Positions 40,003 to 54,295 are shown, counted from the stretch's first letter. The stretch: DNA of 64,000 nucleotides from Thauera sp. (GCA_017302295.1 JAFLDS010000001.1:372001-436000); one strand, 5' to 3'. The notes: generated by a model from the sequence alone, not told the origin. A program made the numbers and translations.

Positions 40003-42585
40003 ATGGACGACACCCACGTTCCCGCCTTTGCCCCCACTACCGGCCTGCCCGGGCTCGATGCCGTGCTACGCGGCGTGCAGCGCGGCGACAACATCGTGTG
40101 GCAGATCCAGTCGCTGGACGAGTATCTCGCCCTGGTGCAGCCCTACGCCCGCGCCGCGCGAGCGCAGCGCCGGCGGCTGATCTATTTCCGCTTCGCCTCG
40201 CATGCGCCGCTGCTGGAGGCGGAAGAGGGCGTGGAGATCCACCATCCACGGCCGCAGGACGGTTTCGATGCCTTCGTGGACCAGGTGCATTCGGTGATCG
40301 AAGCGGCCGGGCGCGAGACGATGTATGTCTTCGATTGTCTGTCCGATCTGACCGAGAACTGGCAGTCGGACCGCATGATGGGCAACTTCTTCCGCTTGAC
40401 CTGCCCGCGCCTGTTCGACCTCGACACCGTCACCTACTTCGGTGTGTACCGCAACACCCATGCCGCCGACGGCATGGACACCATCACCGACACCACCCAG
40501 TACCTGCTCGACGTGTTCCGGTGCCGCGGCCGGCTTTATGTCCGGCCGATCAAGGTCCAGCACCGCTCGGCGGCGGTGATGAACCTGATCCACGCCTGGG
40601 AGGAGGGGGATCGTTTCCGGCCGGTGGCCGACAGCGGCACGGTGTCGGAGATCCTTGCCGGTTCGGGCTGGGCGGGCCTGGAAGGCAGCGCCGTCGTCAG
40701 CCACTGGGACCGCCAGTTCGCCACCGCGCGCGGACTCGTCGCCTGGCGTCAGGCCGGCGAAGGCGGTGGTCTGGTCGCAGACGAGGCGGCCAGCTTTTCG
40801 CGCCTGAGCCGGCTGCTGTTTCCGGAAGACGAAGGCCTGCTGCGGCTGATCGAGCGCTACCTGTGGCTGGAGGATCTGCCCGCCATCCGCGCCCGCATGA
40901 TCGGCATCGGCTCCATCGGCGGAAAGGCGGCCGGCATGCTGCTGGCGCGGGCCATCCTGCGTCACGACCTGCCCGCTCTGCACGAGCGCCTCGAGGCGCA
41001 CGACTCCTTCTTCGTCGGCACCGAGGTCTTCGACACCTTCTTCGTCCATAACCGGCTGTGGTGGATCCGTCGCCAGCAGCGCGAGCCGGACACTTTCCTG
41101 CAGGGGCTGGACGACGCGCGCGAGCGCGTCCTGCAGGGTGTTTTTCCGGCCTCGACCGTGCGCCAGTTCGAGGCCATGCTGGATTACTTCGGCGAGTGGC
41201 CCTTCATCGTGCGCTCCAGCTCGCGGCTGGAGGACCGCTACGGCAACGCCTTCGCCGGCCAGTACGACAGCGTGTTCTGTGTGAATCAGGGCCCGCGCGA
41301 CAAGCGCCTCGCCGACCTGCTCGATGCGGTGCGCCAGGTCTATGCCAGCACGCTGAGCGAGCAGGCGCTGCGCTACCGTCAGCGCCGCGGTTTGCTGAAC
41401 GAGCATGAGCAGATGGCGCTGCTGATCATGCGGGTGTCGGGCACCGCCGGGCGGCGCTACTTCCATCCGCACGCAGCCGGGGTCGGCCTGTCGGTGAACC
41501 CCTATCCGTGGAATCCGCAGATCGATATGCGCGCCGGCGTTCTGCGGCTGGTGGCGGGGCTGGGCACGCGCGCGGTGGATCGAAGCGATGACGACTACAC
41601 GCGGCTGATCGCGCTCAATGCCCCGTTGCTGCGTCCCGAGACCCACTTCGGCGCCATCGCCCGCCATGCCCAGCGGCGCATGGATGCCCTCGACCTGCAG
41701 CAGAACCGGCTGGTGAGCGGTCCGTTCGCCGAGATGGTGAAGGCTGCGGATGACTTCCCCTTCGCGCTGTTCACCAGTCGCGATACCAGCCGCGAGCGCG
41801 ACGATGGCCCCGCCTTCCTGACCTTCGACGGGCTGGTGGCGCGCACCGACTTCGTCGACGACATGCGCGCGCTGCTCGCCACCCTGCATGCCGCCTACGC
41901 TCATCCGGTGGAAGTCGAGTTCGCGCTCAACTTCACGTCGGGTGGCGGCTACCGCATCAATCTGCTGCAGTGCCGTCCGATGCAGATCCGCAACAGCGAC
42001 GGCGCCAGCGCGGTGCAGCCGCCGGCGGGCGTGCCGCAAGTGCTGGCCGCGCGCGGCGCGGTGATCGGGCCGGGGCGGGTGATCCAGCCGGAGCGCATCG
42101 TGCTGGTGCGTCCCGCGCAGTATGGCCGCCTCGGCCAGGCCGACCGCCTTGCCGTGACGCGTGTGCTCGGCCGCCTCAACCAGGCCAGCGCGGGGCGCTG
42201 CCTGCTGGTGCTGGGGCCGGGCCGCTGGGGTTCGCGCGACCTGTGGCTGGGCATTCCGGTCGTCTTCGCCGATATCAACCACGTCGCCGCGCTGTGCGAG
42301 ATCGTCGCCATGCACGACAACCTGGTGCCCGACGTATCGCTCGGCACCCACTTCCTGAACGAGCTGATCGAGGCGGACATGCTGTACTTCGCGCTCTTCC
42401 CCAAGCTCGCCGGCAACCATCTCGACGAGGAGGCGCTGTGTGGCCTCCCCAACCGGCTCGTCGAGCTGCTGCCCGATGCAGCGCGCTGGGCCGACATCGT
42501 GCATGTGATCGACCTCGAGCGCGCTGGGGCGACCCTTTACGCCGATGCGGAGCGGCAGCGCGTCGTGTTGACCCTGGGCGCCTGA
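40003..42585 (+). CDS. Fusion of a P-loop-less KaiC-like domain with a PEP-synthase-type ATP-grasp region
   Basis: An 860-residue protein. Residues 1 to about 230 look like a KaiC/RecA-fold domain: TGLPGLDAVLRGVQRGDN starts it and ETMYVFDCLSDLTENW resembles the Walker B strand, but the P-loop is missing (RGDNIVWQIQSLDEY stands where GxxGxGKT would be). From about residue 300 it resembles the PEP/pyruvate-binding ATP-grasp half of PEP synthase and pyruvate phosphate dikinase: MIGIGSIGGKAAGMLLA, FIVRSSSRLEDRYGNAFAGQYDSVFC and EFALNFTSGG...INLLQCRPMQ. The phosphohistidine swivel domain (GGxxSHAAI) is not visible. A C-terminal extension (LVLGPGRWGSRDLWLGIPV) follows. The true reaction is unknown. 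It begins 24 bp after uvrC. Confidence 0.75.
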   Translation: MDDTHVPAFAPTTGLPGLDAVLRGVQRGDNIVWQIQSLDEYLALVQPYARAARAQRRRLIYFRFASHAPLLEAEEGVEIHHPRPQDGFDAFVDQVHSVIEAAGRETMYVFDCLSDLTENWQSDRMMGNFFRLTCPRLFDLDTVTYFGVYRNTHAADGMDTITDTTQYLLDVFRCRGRLYVRPIKVQHRSAAVMNLIHAWEEGDRFRPVADSGTVSEILAGSGWAGLEGSAVVSHWDRQFATARGLVAWRQAGEGGGLVADEAASFSRLSRLLFPEDEGLLRLIERYLWLEDLPAIRARMIGIGSIGGKAAGMLLARAILRHDLPALHERLEAHDSFFVGTEVFDTFFVHNRLWWIRRQQREPDTFLQGLDDARERVLQGVFPASTVRQFEAMLDYFGEWPFIVRSSSRLEDRYGNAFAGQYDSVFCVNQGPRDKRLADLLDAVRQVYASTLSEQALRYRQRRGLLNEHEQMALLIMRVSGTAGRRYFHPHAAGVGLSVNPYPWNPQIDMRAGVLRLVAGLGTRAVDRSDDDYTRLIALNAPLLRPETHFGAIARHAQRRMDALDLQQNRLVSGPFAEMVKAADDFPFALFTSRDTSRERDDGPAFLTFDGLVARTDFVDDMRALLATLHAAYAHPVEVEFALNFTSGGGYRINLLQCRPMQIRNSDGASAVQPPAGVPQVLAARGAVIGPGRVIQPERIVLVRPAQYGRLGQADRLAVTRVLGRLNQASAGRCLLVLGPGRWGSRDLWLGIPVVFADINHVAALCEIVAMHDNLVPDVSLGTHFLNELIEADMLYFALFPKLAGNHLDEEALCGLPNRLVELLPDAARWADIVHVIDLERAGATLYADAERQRVVLTLGA

Positions 42586-42761
42586 ACGCGGGCGCGCGTT
42601 GCCGGTCGTAGGTCCGGGACAGCGCATGCACAAGCATGGGGCGTCTTGAGTAAGATTCGGAAAGACTGAAATGATCTGCAATGATGCCCGGCCAGACGCG
42701 GCATCGCTCTTGCTCCTTCCTTTCACGGGGGAGGCGCTACGCCATTATTGGGAAACGCAAG

Positions 42762-44930
42762 ATGTGCGACTTCAAAGACCCCGCCGGTTCGTCCCCTGTG
42801 CAAGACGCTGCGCCGCGCACGCTTTTCCCGCGCACACCCTTCCTCGCCGGCACCGATGTCGAGGCCAAGCGGCGGGAGTTGCTCGATTACTTCCACGCGA
42901 CCTTCGACCGCTATGAGTCGCTGTTCGAGGTGCTGACCTGTGACGAGGCCTATTACAAAAAGCCGATCAGCCTGCGCCACCCGCTGATCTTCTACTTCGG
43001 CCACACCGCGACCTTCTTCATCAACAAGTTTCTGCTCGCCGGCCTGATCGAGCAGCGCATCGACCCGCGCCTCGAATCGATGTTCGCCGTCGGCGTGGAC
43101 GAGATGAGCTGGGACGACCTCGACGACACCCGCTACGACTGGCCGACGGTGGCCGAGGTCGCCGACTACCGCAGGAAGGTGAGGGCGGTGGTCGACCGCG
43201 TGATCCGCGAGACGCCCTTCACGCTGCCGATCGGCTGGAAGGATCCGTTCTGGGTGGTGGTCATGGGCATCGAGCACGAGCGCATCCACCTCGAGACCTC
43301 CTCGGTGCTGATGCGCCAGCACGCGCTGCAGTACGTGAAGCCCCATCCCGCCTGGCAGCCCTGCGCCGAGCATGGCGAGCCACCGCAGAACACCCTGGTC
43401 GCCATCCCCGCCGGCACGGTGACGCTGGGCCGTGCCTTCGACGAACCGATCTACGGCTGGGACAACGAATACGGCCATCATCGCGCCGAGGTGCCGGCCT
43501 TCCAGGCCGCGCGCTATCTGGTAACCAACCGCGAATATCTTGGCTTCGTCGAGGCTGGCGGCTATGCCGACGACAGCGTCTGGGACGAGGAAGGCCTGGG
43601 CTGGAAGCGCTTCGCGCGCGCCGAGCATCCCACCTTCTGGGTGCCGGCTGCTGGCGGCTGGAAGCTGCGCCTGATGGCCGAGGAAGTGCCGATGCGCTGG
43701 GACTGGCCGGTGGAGGTCAATTGCCTGGAGGCGCGCGCCTTCTGCCGCTGGAAAGCGCGTCAAACCGGCCAGCCGGTGCGCCTGCCGACCGAGGACGAGT
43801 GGAATCGCATCCACGATCACGCCGGCCTGGCCGACGTGCCGCACGACGAGCCGGCGAACGCCAACCTGCACCTCGACCACTGGGCCTCGAACTGCCCGGT
43901 GACGCGCTTCGCCCACGGCGAACTGTTCGATGTGGTCGGTAATGTCTGGCAGTGGTGCGAGACGCCGACCTATCCCTTCGACGGCTTCGACGTGCACCCG
44001 ATCTACGACGACTTCACCACGCCGACCTTCGATGACCGCCACGGCATCATCAAGGGCGGCAGCTGGATCTCGGCGGGCAACGAATCGCGCCACGCCTCGC
44101 GCTACGCCTTCCGCCGCCACTTCTTCCAGCACGCGGGCTTCCGCTACATCGTCAGCGACGCGCCGGCGCTCAACCCGGCCTCGACCTACGAGACCGACGC
44201 GCTGCTGTCGCAGTACGCCGAGTTCCACTACGGCGACGAGGCCTTCGGCGTGCCCAACTTCCCGAAGGCGCTCGCCGACATCGCCATCGCGGCCCAGCGC
44301 CGTTTCGGCAAGGGCAAGTTCGGCCGCGCGCTGGACCTGGGCTGCGCCACCGGCCGTGCCAGCTTCGAGCTGGCACGCGCCTTCGAGCGCGTGGTCGGCA
44401 TCGACTTTTCGGCGCGCTTCATCCAGGCCGGCGTCAAGCTCGCCGAAACCGGCGTGCTGCGCTACACGATGCCCGACGAGGGCGAGCTGGTGACCTACCA
44501 CGAGCGCCGGCTCGACGCGCTCGGCCTCGCTGCAACCGCCGGCCGCGTCGAGTTCTGGCAAGGCGACGCCTGCAACCTGAAGGACGTCTTCACTGGCTTC
44601 GACCTCATCCTCGCCGCCAACCTGATCGACCGCCTGTACAGCCCGCGCCGCTTCCTGGCCGACGTCACGCGCCGGCTCAACCCCGGCGGCCTGCTGCTGC
44701 TCGCCTCGCCCTACACCTGGCTGGAAGAGCACACCAAGCGCGAGGAGTGGATCGGCGGCTTCAAGAAGGACGGCGAGTCCTACACCACCCTCGACGGCCT
44801 GAAGGACCTGCTCGCCGCCGACTTCGAACTGGTGCAGGGGCCGCAGTCGGTGCCCTTCGTGATCCGCGAGACGCGGCGCAAGCACCAGCACACCCTGTCC
44901 GAACTGACCATCTGGAGGCGCCGCGCATGA
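42762..44930 (+). CDS. ovoA: OvoA-type 5-histidylcysteine sulfoxide synthase / 4-mercaptohistidine N1-methyltransferase
   Basis: A 722-residue enzyme of ovothiol A synthesis. The N-terminal DinB-like part holds the iron-binding HERIHLE motif (about 171-177) and a further candidate His near residue 81 (FGHTATFF). The middle is an FGE/sulfatase-modifying-like domain (AIPAGTVTLGRAFDEPIYGWDNEYG, VVGNVWQWCETPTYPF, IKGGSWISAGNESRH region). The C-terminus is a SAM methyltransferase with ALDLGCATGRASFELARAF near residue 524. This three-part layout distinguishes OvoA from the two-part EgtB. The ATG at 42762 (MCDFKDPAG) is preferred. Its stop overlaps the next gene (ATGA). Confidence 0.9.
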   Translation: MCDFKDPAGSSPVQDAAPRTLFPRTPFLAGTDVEAKRRELLDYFHATFDRYESLFEVLTCDEAYYKKPISLRHPLIFYFGHTATFFINKFLLAGLIEQRIDPRLESMFAVGVDEMSWDDLDDTRYDWPTVAEVADYRRKVRAVVDRVIRETPFTLPIGWKDPFWVVVMGIEHERIHLETSSVLMRQHALQYVKPHPAWQPCAEHGEPPQNTLVAIPAGTVTLGRAFDEPIYGWDNEYGHHRAEVPAFQAARYLVTNREYLGFVEAGGYADDSVWDEEGLGWKRFARAEHPTFWVPAAGGWKLRLMAEEVPMRWDWPVEVNCLEARAFCRWKARQTGQPVRLPTEDEWNRIHDHAGLADVPHDEPANANLHLDHWASNCPVTRFAHGELFDVVGNVWQWCETPTYPFDGFDVHPIYDDFTTPTFDDRHGIIKGGSWISAGNESRHASRYAFRRHFFQHAGFRYIVSDAPALNPASTYETDALLSQYAEFHYGDEAFGVPNFPKALADIAIAAQRRFGKGKFGRALDLGCATGRASFELARAFERVVGIDFSARFIQAGVKLAETGVLRYTMPDEGELVTYHERRLDALGLAATAGRVEFWQGDACNLKDVFTGFDLILAANLIDRLYSPRRFLADVTRRLNPGGLLLLASPYTWLEEHTKREEWIGGFKKDGESYTTLDGLKDLLAADFELVQGPQSVPFVIRETRRKHQHTLSELTIWRRRA

Positions 44931-46018
44931 CGACCAACACGACTCTTTCCGTCGCCGATCGCGCCGCCGGCGCGCTGATGGGCGCGTTCATCGGCGATGC
45001 GCTGGCGCTGGGTCCGCACTGGTATTACGACCTCGACGAGCTGCGCGCCCGCTACGGGCCGTGGATCTCCGACTACACCGCGCCGATGCCCGACCACTAC
45101 CACGCCGGCATGAAGGCGGGCGAGTCCTCGCAGGCCGGCATCCTGCTGTGCCTGACGCTGGAGTCGCTCGCCGACTGCGGTGGCTACGACGAGGCCGACT
45201 TCTGCCGCCGACTGGACGAGGATTTCTTCCCGCAGCTTGATGGCAGCCCGATGCACGGCCCCGGCGGTTACACGAGCCAGTCCATCCGCGAAGCCTGGCG
45301 CAAGCGCGTGCAACAGGGCCTGCCCTGGGGCCAGCTCGCCGGCAACGCCGACACCACCGAGGCCGCCGAACGCACGCTGGCCCTCGCGGCGCGCTACGCG
45401 CTCGACCCCTCCGCACTCGCCGACGCGGTCACCCGCAACACCCTGCTGACGCAGAACGACGGCACCGTGGTGGCGATGACGGTCGCCTTCGGCGCGGTGC
45501 TCGGCATGCTGGTCGAAGGCCATGCGCTCGACACCAAGATCTCCGCCAAGCTGATGGCCCGCGTGAAAGCCGGCGCGCTGCCGTTCCATACCGTGACCGT
45601 TGGCAACCTGCAGGCGCCGAAGCCGGGCGCGGCCGAAGCCCCGACGGCCGGCCGCTTTCCCTCGCCCGACGCGCTGCTCACGCCCTCGGCGATCGCCCGC
45701 GCCGCGCACGACCCCGACATCCGCATCGAGCCGGCGTGGAAGGTGTCGCTGGTGTATGGCATGCCCTGCGCGGTGTATCACCAGTTCCAGCCGGCCTACT
45801 ACCTCGCCGCGCGCTTCGCCGGCGACTTCGAGTCGGCGGTGCTGCATGCGGTCAATGGCGGTGGTCAGAACCTGGCGCGGGCGATGCTGACCGGCGCGCT
45901 GGTCGGGGCGCAGGTGGGCCTCGGCGGCATTCCGCGGCGTTTCATCGATGGCTTGGCGCAGAACGAGGCGCTGCTGGAGATCGTGCAGCGGGTCGCCGGG
46001 CATGCGGCCGTCCGGTGA
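44927..46018 (+). CDS. ADP-ribosylglycohydrolase-fold protein lacking usual metal ligands
   Basis: A 363-residue all-helical protein of the ADP-ribosylglycohydrolase (ARH/DraG) family. The start DRAAGALMGAFIGDALALGP and the end NGGGQNLARAMLTGALVGAQVG and IPRRFIDGL follow the family pattern. The canonical acidic metal ligands are replaced: TDDT-like residues by ESSQAG near residue 66, and the GGDTDT-type loop by GGQNLA near residue 311. That argues against ordinary Mg-dependent ADP-ribose hydrolysis. The ATG at 44927 overlaps the ovoA stop, so it is translationally coupled to ovothiol synthesis. Confidence 0.8.
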   Translation: MTTNTTLSVADRAAGALMGAFIGDALALGPHWYYDLDELRARYGPWISDYTAPMPDHYHAGMKAGESSQAGILLCLTLESLADCGGYDEADFCRRLDEDFFPQLDGSPMHGPGGYTSQSIREAWRKRVQQGLPWGQLAGNADTTEAAERTLALAARYALDPSALADAVTRNTLLTQNDGTVVAMTVAFGAVLGMLVEGHALDTKISAKLMARVKAGALPFHTVTVGNLQAPKPGAAEAPTAGRFPSPDALLTPSAIARAAHDPDIRIEPAWKVSLVYGMPCAVYHQFQPAYYLAARFAGDFESAVLHAVNGGGQNLARAMLTGALVGAQVGLGGIPRRFIDGLAQNEALLEIVQRVAGHAAVR

Positions 46019-46240
46019 TGCACGACCACGCGCGTCCACATCTGCGGCTGGCCCAGGCTGGGAGGTCTCAGTCTTGCCGCACCCGCACGGAACTGCGCAA
46101 GGTCATCGAGAGTCCGAGTGGTCGATACAGAGAAAAACCTGGCTGCCAATCGGCCCGTGGTTCGGAGTACGTTCGGTAATTGATTTATCTGGAAAAACGT
46201 GAGACATGAAGAAAGCAGCCACCCGTCCGGGGCAGGACCG

Positions 46241-46888
46241 ATGAGTGACAGGCGCAGGGCAACCGTGCAACGGATCGTCGGAGCGCAGCTCGCATCGATG
46301 AACGGTACGATGGCCGATGCCATTGGTCAGAGCAACCGCCAACGCGTGCTCTGGCTGGGCCTGCTGGCGATGCCGCTTCTTTTCCCTGTCGCGCTCCCCG
46401 GCATGGCGTCTGCGGTCGGTGCAGTCTGCCTCCTGATCGCGTGCGGGGTGTTGATCGGTCGGCCAGCCCCCCTGCCGGGCTGGCTTGCCAAGCGCCGGAT
46501 GAACGATCGCGCCCGAATGCTGCTGGAACGCATGCTCGGCCGGGCCGTAAACATAATCGCGGTGTGGGGGCGCCCGCGCTTGCTTCCTCTCAGCGACAGG
46601 CCCGCCCGAGCGCTGAACGGGGTGATGTTGTCGGTCGCAGGGCTGTCGATGATGGTTCCGGTTCCAATCATCAGCTTCGACAACGTGCTCCCGGCCCTCG
46701 CCATCGTCCTGATTTCCTGGGGGTTGCGTCTCCGCGACGGCCTGATGTTGTTGGGTGGTTACCTGGTCACGCTTGCCGCGGTCGCCTCGGTGATGCTGCT
46801 CTGGTGGGGCGGAGCGTCGGTCGCTGCCGAGCTGCTCTCGCTGATGGGGTTAACTGCCGACGCGAAGGTTCCGGTGCTGCAGTTGTAG
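46241..46888 (+). CDS. ExoD-family membrane protein
   Basis: A 215-residue protein with several hydrophobic helices (VLWLGLLAMPLLFPVALPG, VMLSVAGLSMMVPVPIIS, LVTLAAVASVMLLWWGG). The GRPAPLPGWLAKRR segment, LPLSDRPARALNGVML and FDNVLPALAIVLISWGLRLRDGLMLLGGY resemble the ExoD family, named for a Rhizobium exopolysaccharide gene of unclear mechanism. The ATG at 46241 follows only a weak ribosome site; GTG at 46199 in the same frame, preceded by GGAAAAAC, is an alternative. It is not clearly in an operon. Confidence 0.7.
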   Translation: MSDRRRATVQRIVGAQLASMNGTMADAIGQSNRQRVLWLGLLAMPLLFPVALPGMASAVGAVCLLIACGVLIGRPAPLPGWLAKRRMNDRARMLLERMLGRAVNIIAVWGRPRLLPLSDRPARALNGVMLSVAGLSMMVPVPIISFDNVLPALAIVLISWGLRLRDGLMLLGGYLVTLAAVASVMLLWWGGASVAAELLSLMGLTADAKVPVLQL

Positions 46889-46933
46889 GGCGACCGCTCT
46901 TCGAGTGGCAGTCTGCGACGACTTCCAGAGATT

Positions 46934-47440
46934 TCATTCTTCCGCGGCTTCCCGCGCAAACCACTCCGTCAGCGGCCGCGATTCGCCGAGCGCGCCGAGG
47001 GTGTGGTCCACGGCATCATGGTTGCCCCACACCACGTCGGGCAGTTCGCCAGCCGCGACGCGCGCTTCGATGTCTTTGCAATACAGTCCGAGGTCTCGCT
47101 GCACGTAGAAACCATAGCTGCGGCAGGCGACGGGGCGTTGAGCATAGACCGGGCAGGCGCCCTCCGTTTCATCCAGCATCGGGCACACGACCGGCCGGGA
47201 CGGTGCGCGGGCGAGGTCGTCGACCTTGCTGCGGATGTCGGCGAGGCGCTGTGGCGGCAGGGCGGCGAGGCCTTGTTTCAGCAGTGCCCATTCGGCTGCG
47301 GTGAGTTGCGGGACGTCGGCCAGTTGCCGGCAGCAGGTAGCGCAGCCGCGCGCGCATTGCCAGTCGGGGTGCGAGGCGCGGATGCTGCTGACCCGGGTGT
47401 CGATGTTGGCATGCAGGCGCAGGAGCGGGACTTTTTGCAT
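46934..47440 (-). CDS. YkgJ-family cysteine cluster protein
   Basis: A 168-residue protein with a CARGCATCCRQL cluster near residue 29 and further cysteines at CPMLDETEGACPVYAQRPVACRSYGF, the pattern of the YkgJ/UPF0153 metal-binding family. Function is unknown; a zinc or iron-sulfur site is inferred from cysteine spacing. The short gap to the ExoD-like gene on the opposite strand has no clear terminator. Confidence 0.85.
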   Translation of the reverse strand: MQKVPLLRLHANIDTRVSSIRASHPDWQCARGCATCCRQLADVPQLTAAEWALLKQGLAALPPQRLADIRSKVDDLARAPSRPVVCPMLDETEGACPVYAQRPVACRSYGFYVQRDLGLYCKDIEARVAAGELPDVVWGNHDAVDHTLGALGESRPLTEWFAREAAEE

Positions 47441-47556
47441 AGGGACAGGGTGGTCGCGCCGTCTTGCGCCGGCTGCCGCTCGTTGGGGCTTGATTCTGCG
47501 GCGCGGTCAGGCGGTGTGGGTGGCTGGCGGCGGGTCGAGGTGGCTCAGGTGAGGGC

Positions 47557-49345
<1,789 letters not shown>

Positions 49346-49349
49346 CAAC

Positions 49350-49423
49350 TGGAGGCGCGACTCGGAATCGAACCGGGGTACACGGCTTTGCAGGCCGCTG
49401 CATAACCACTCTGCCATCGCGCC
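49350..49423 (-). tRNA. tRNA-Cys (GCA)
   Basis: 74 nt on the minus strand with encoded CCA. Acceptor GGCGCGA pairs with TCGCGCC, anticodon loop CTGCAAA has anticodon GCA, and the T-arm carries GGTTCGATTCC. It is just downstream of tRNA-Gly on the same strand. Confidence 0.97.
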
Positions 49424-49499
49424 ATCAACTGCTTTTCCGGCTGGCGGGTTTGCCTGAGCCGCCGGCAGATCGCGCCATGAATCGCGACCTGGAAATTCG

Positions 49500-49575
49500 T
49501 GGAGCGGGAAACGAGTCTCGAACTCGCGACCTCAACCTTGGCAAGGTTGCGCTCTACCAACTGAGCTATTCCCGC
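49500..49575 (-). tRNA. tRNA-Gly (GCC), inverted copy
   Basis: 76 nt on the minus strand with encoded CCA, anticodon GCC in the loop TTGCCAA. Its sequence, plus the 13 nt immediately upstream (ending CCCGA), also occurs on the plus strand at 54010-54098. Confidence 0.97.
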
Positions 49576-49590
49576 TCGGGAAAGACCGCC

Positions 49591-49618
49591 ATTATAGGCA
49601 GCGAAACCCGCTTGTCAA
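49591..49618 (-). promoter_or_regulatory. Consensus promoter for tRNA-Gly and tRNA-Cys
   Basis: On the minus strand TTGACA (complement of 49613-49618), a 16 bp spacer and TATAAT (complement of 49591-49596) precede the tRNA-Gly by about 15 bp. Confidence 0.9.
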
Positions 49619-49644
49619 CTTGAACGGCGATCGTCGGACCCGTC

Positions 49645-50220
49645 TCACTCGGCGTCGTGTTGCGTCAGCAGGGGCAGGGCGCGGTGCAGGTAGTAGCCCA
49701 TCGACCACAGCGTGAGCGCCGCGGCGATATAGATCAGCACGCTGCCGAGCATGCGGAGGTCGATGGAGAAGATCGGGGCGTCGAACAGCAACAGGGGAAT
49801 GGCCGTCATCTGCGCGGCGGTCTTGAGTTTGCCGATATAGGCGACCGCCACGCTCGCCGAGCGTCCGACGCGGGCCATCCATTCACGCAGCGCCGAGATG
49901 GTGATCTCGCGGCCGATGATGACCACCGCGATGATCGCGTCGACGCGCGACAGCTGGACCAGAAGGATCAGCGCGGCTGCCACCATGAGCTTGTCGGCGA
50001 CCGGGTCAAGGAAGGCGCCGAACGCCGAAGTCTGGCGCAAGGCCCGCGCCAGGTAGCCGTCGAACCAGTCGGTGACCGCCGCGACGATGAACAGCAGCGT
50101 GGCGAGTTCGTTGCGGTGCACCGTCGTCATCCAGTGTTCGGGCAGGTAGAACATGCCGACAAACAGCGGAATCAGCGCGATTCGCGCCCAGGTCAGGGAA
50201 TTGGGGATGTTCAAGGGCAT
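49645..50220 (-). CDS. pgsA: CDP-diacylglycerol-glycerol-3-phosphate 3-phosphatidyltransferase
   Basis: A 191-residue membrane enzyme making phosphatidylglycerol phosphate. The CDP-alcohol phosphotransferase signature (D-G-x2-A-R-x8-G-x3-D-x3-D) is visible as DWFDGYLARALRQTSAFGAFLDP...DKLMVAA around residues 52-80, with several hydrophobic helices. ATG at 50218-50220. The divergent carboxylase gene starts 283 bp away. Confidence 0.93.
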   Translation of the reverse strand: MPLNIPNSLTWARIALIPLFVGMFYLPEHWMTTVHRNELATLLFIVAAVTDWFDGYLARALRQTSAFGAFLDPVADKLMVAAALILLVQLSRVDAIIAVVIIGREITISALREWMARVGRSASVAVAYIGKLKTAAQMTAIPLLLFDAPIFSIDLRMLGSVLIYIAAALTLWSMGYYLHRALPLLTQHDAE

Positions 50221-50503
50221 GCGGGCTTGCGCAAAATTTCATCGTCGTTATGCGGTGAAGTATATCAGCCGCTTGCGCTGCCTTCGGCGCCTGGCTCGGT
50301 ATCTGGAAAATGGTGGTGGCGACTGGAGTTCGGCGTATCAGGGGATACCCGAGGGTGGCTTGTAAGATGTTCTTTCGCAATGCAAAATCAGATGGTTGAA
50401 AAACTCGACGAAAAAGCCGCGGTCGACCGACCGTGGCGCTTTCTTGGCTTCGAGCTTCCCCTTCCCAAAACTGTCGTGTTCAGCCTTGTCCGGAGTCCCC
50501 TCA

Positions 50504-53953
<3,450 letters not shown>

Positions 53954-53979
53954 GCGTGTTGCTCCGTGCGGTCGAAGTG

Positions 53980-54007
53980 TTGACAGGGAAAAAGGATCGG
54001 CTAAAAT
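53980..54007 (+). promoter_or_regulatory. Promoter for tandem tRNA-Gly genes
   Basis: TTGACA at 53980-53985, a 16 bp spacer, and TAAAAT at 54002-54007, about 15 bp before the tRNA-Gly. Confidence 0.88.
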
Positions 54008-54022
54008 GCCGGTCTTTCCCGA

Positions 54023-54098
54023 GCGGGAATAGCTCAGTTGGTAGAGCGCAACCTTGCCAAGGTTGAGGTCGCGAGTTCGAGACTCGTTTCCCGCTCCA
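54023..54098 (+). tRNA. tRNA-Gly (GCC), tandem copy 1
   Basis: 76 nt with encoded CCA, anticodon GCC. Identical in sequence to the tRNA-Gly at 49500-49575 (opposite strand) and to the copy at 54151-54226. Confidence 0.97.
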
Positions 54099-54150
54099 AA
54101 GTTTTCGTGCAGGATGAAGTTCGATGTTCATCCGGCCAGCAGTTCAGAAT

Positions 54151-54226
54151 GCGGGAATAGCTCAGTTGGTAGAGCGCAACCTTGCCAAGGTTGAGGTCGC
54201 GAGTTCGAGACTCGTTTCCCGCTCCA
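54151..54226 (+). tRNA. tRNA-Gly (GCC), tandem copy 2
   Basis: 76 nt with encoded CCA, anticodon GCC, 52 nt after copy 1. It is the tRNA nearest the integrase and the best candidate for an integration site. Confidence 0.97.
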
Positions 54227-54267
54227 AATTTTGATCCACAGACTTCTACTGGGGTCTGTAGGTCATT

Positions 54268-54295
54268 GAAAAAAGGAGCTTCGGCTCCTTTTTTC
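54268..54295 (+). terminator. Terminator after tRNA-Gly copies
   Basis: Perfect 12 bp stem (54268-54279 and 54284-54295) with a TTCG tetraloop; the stem itself carries an A run and a T run. Confidence 0.92.

Noticed and set aside
40066-42726. 886-codon minus-strand frame opposite the PEP-synthase-like gene
   Set aside because: Same shadow composition; the plus frame has recognisable ATP-grasp signatures.
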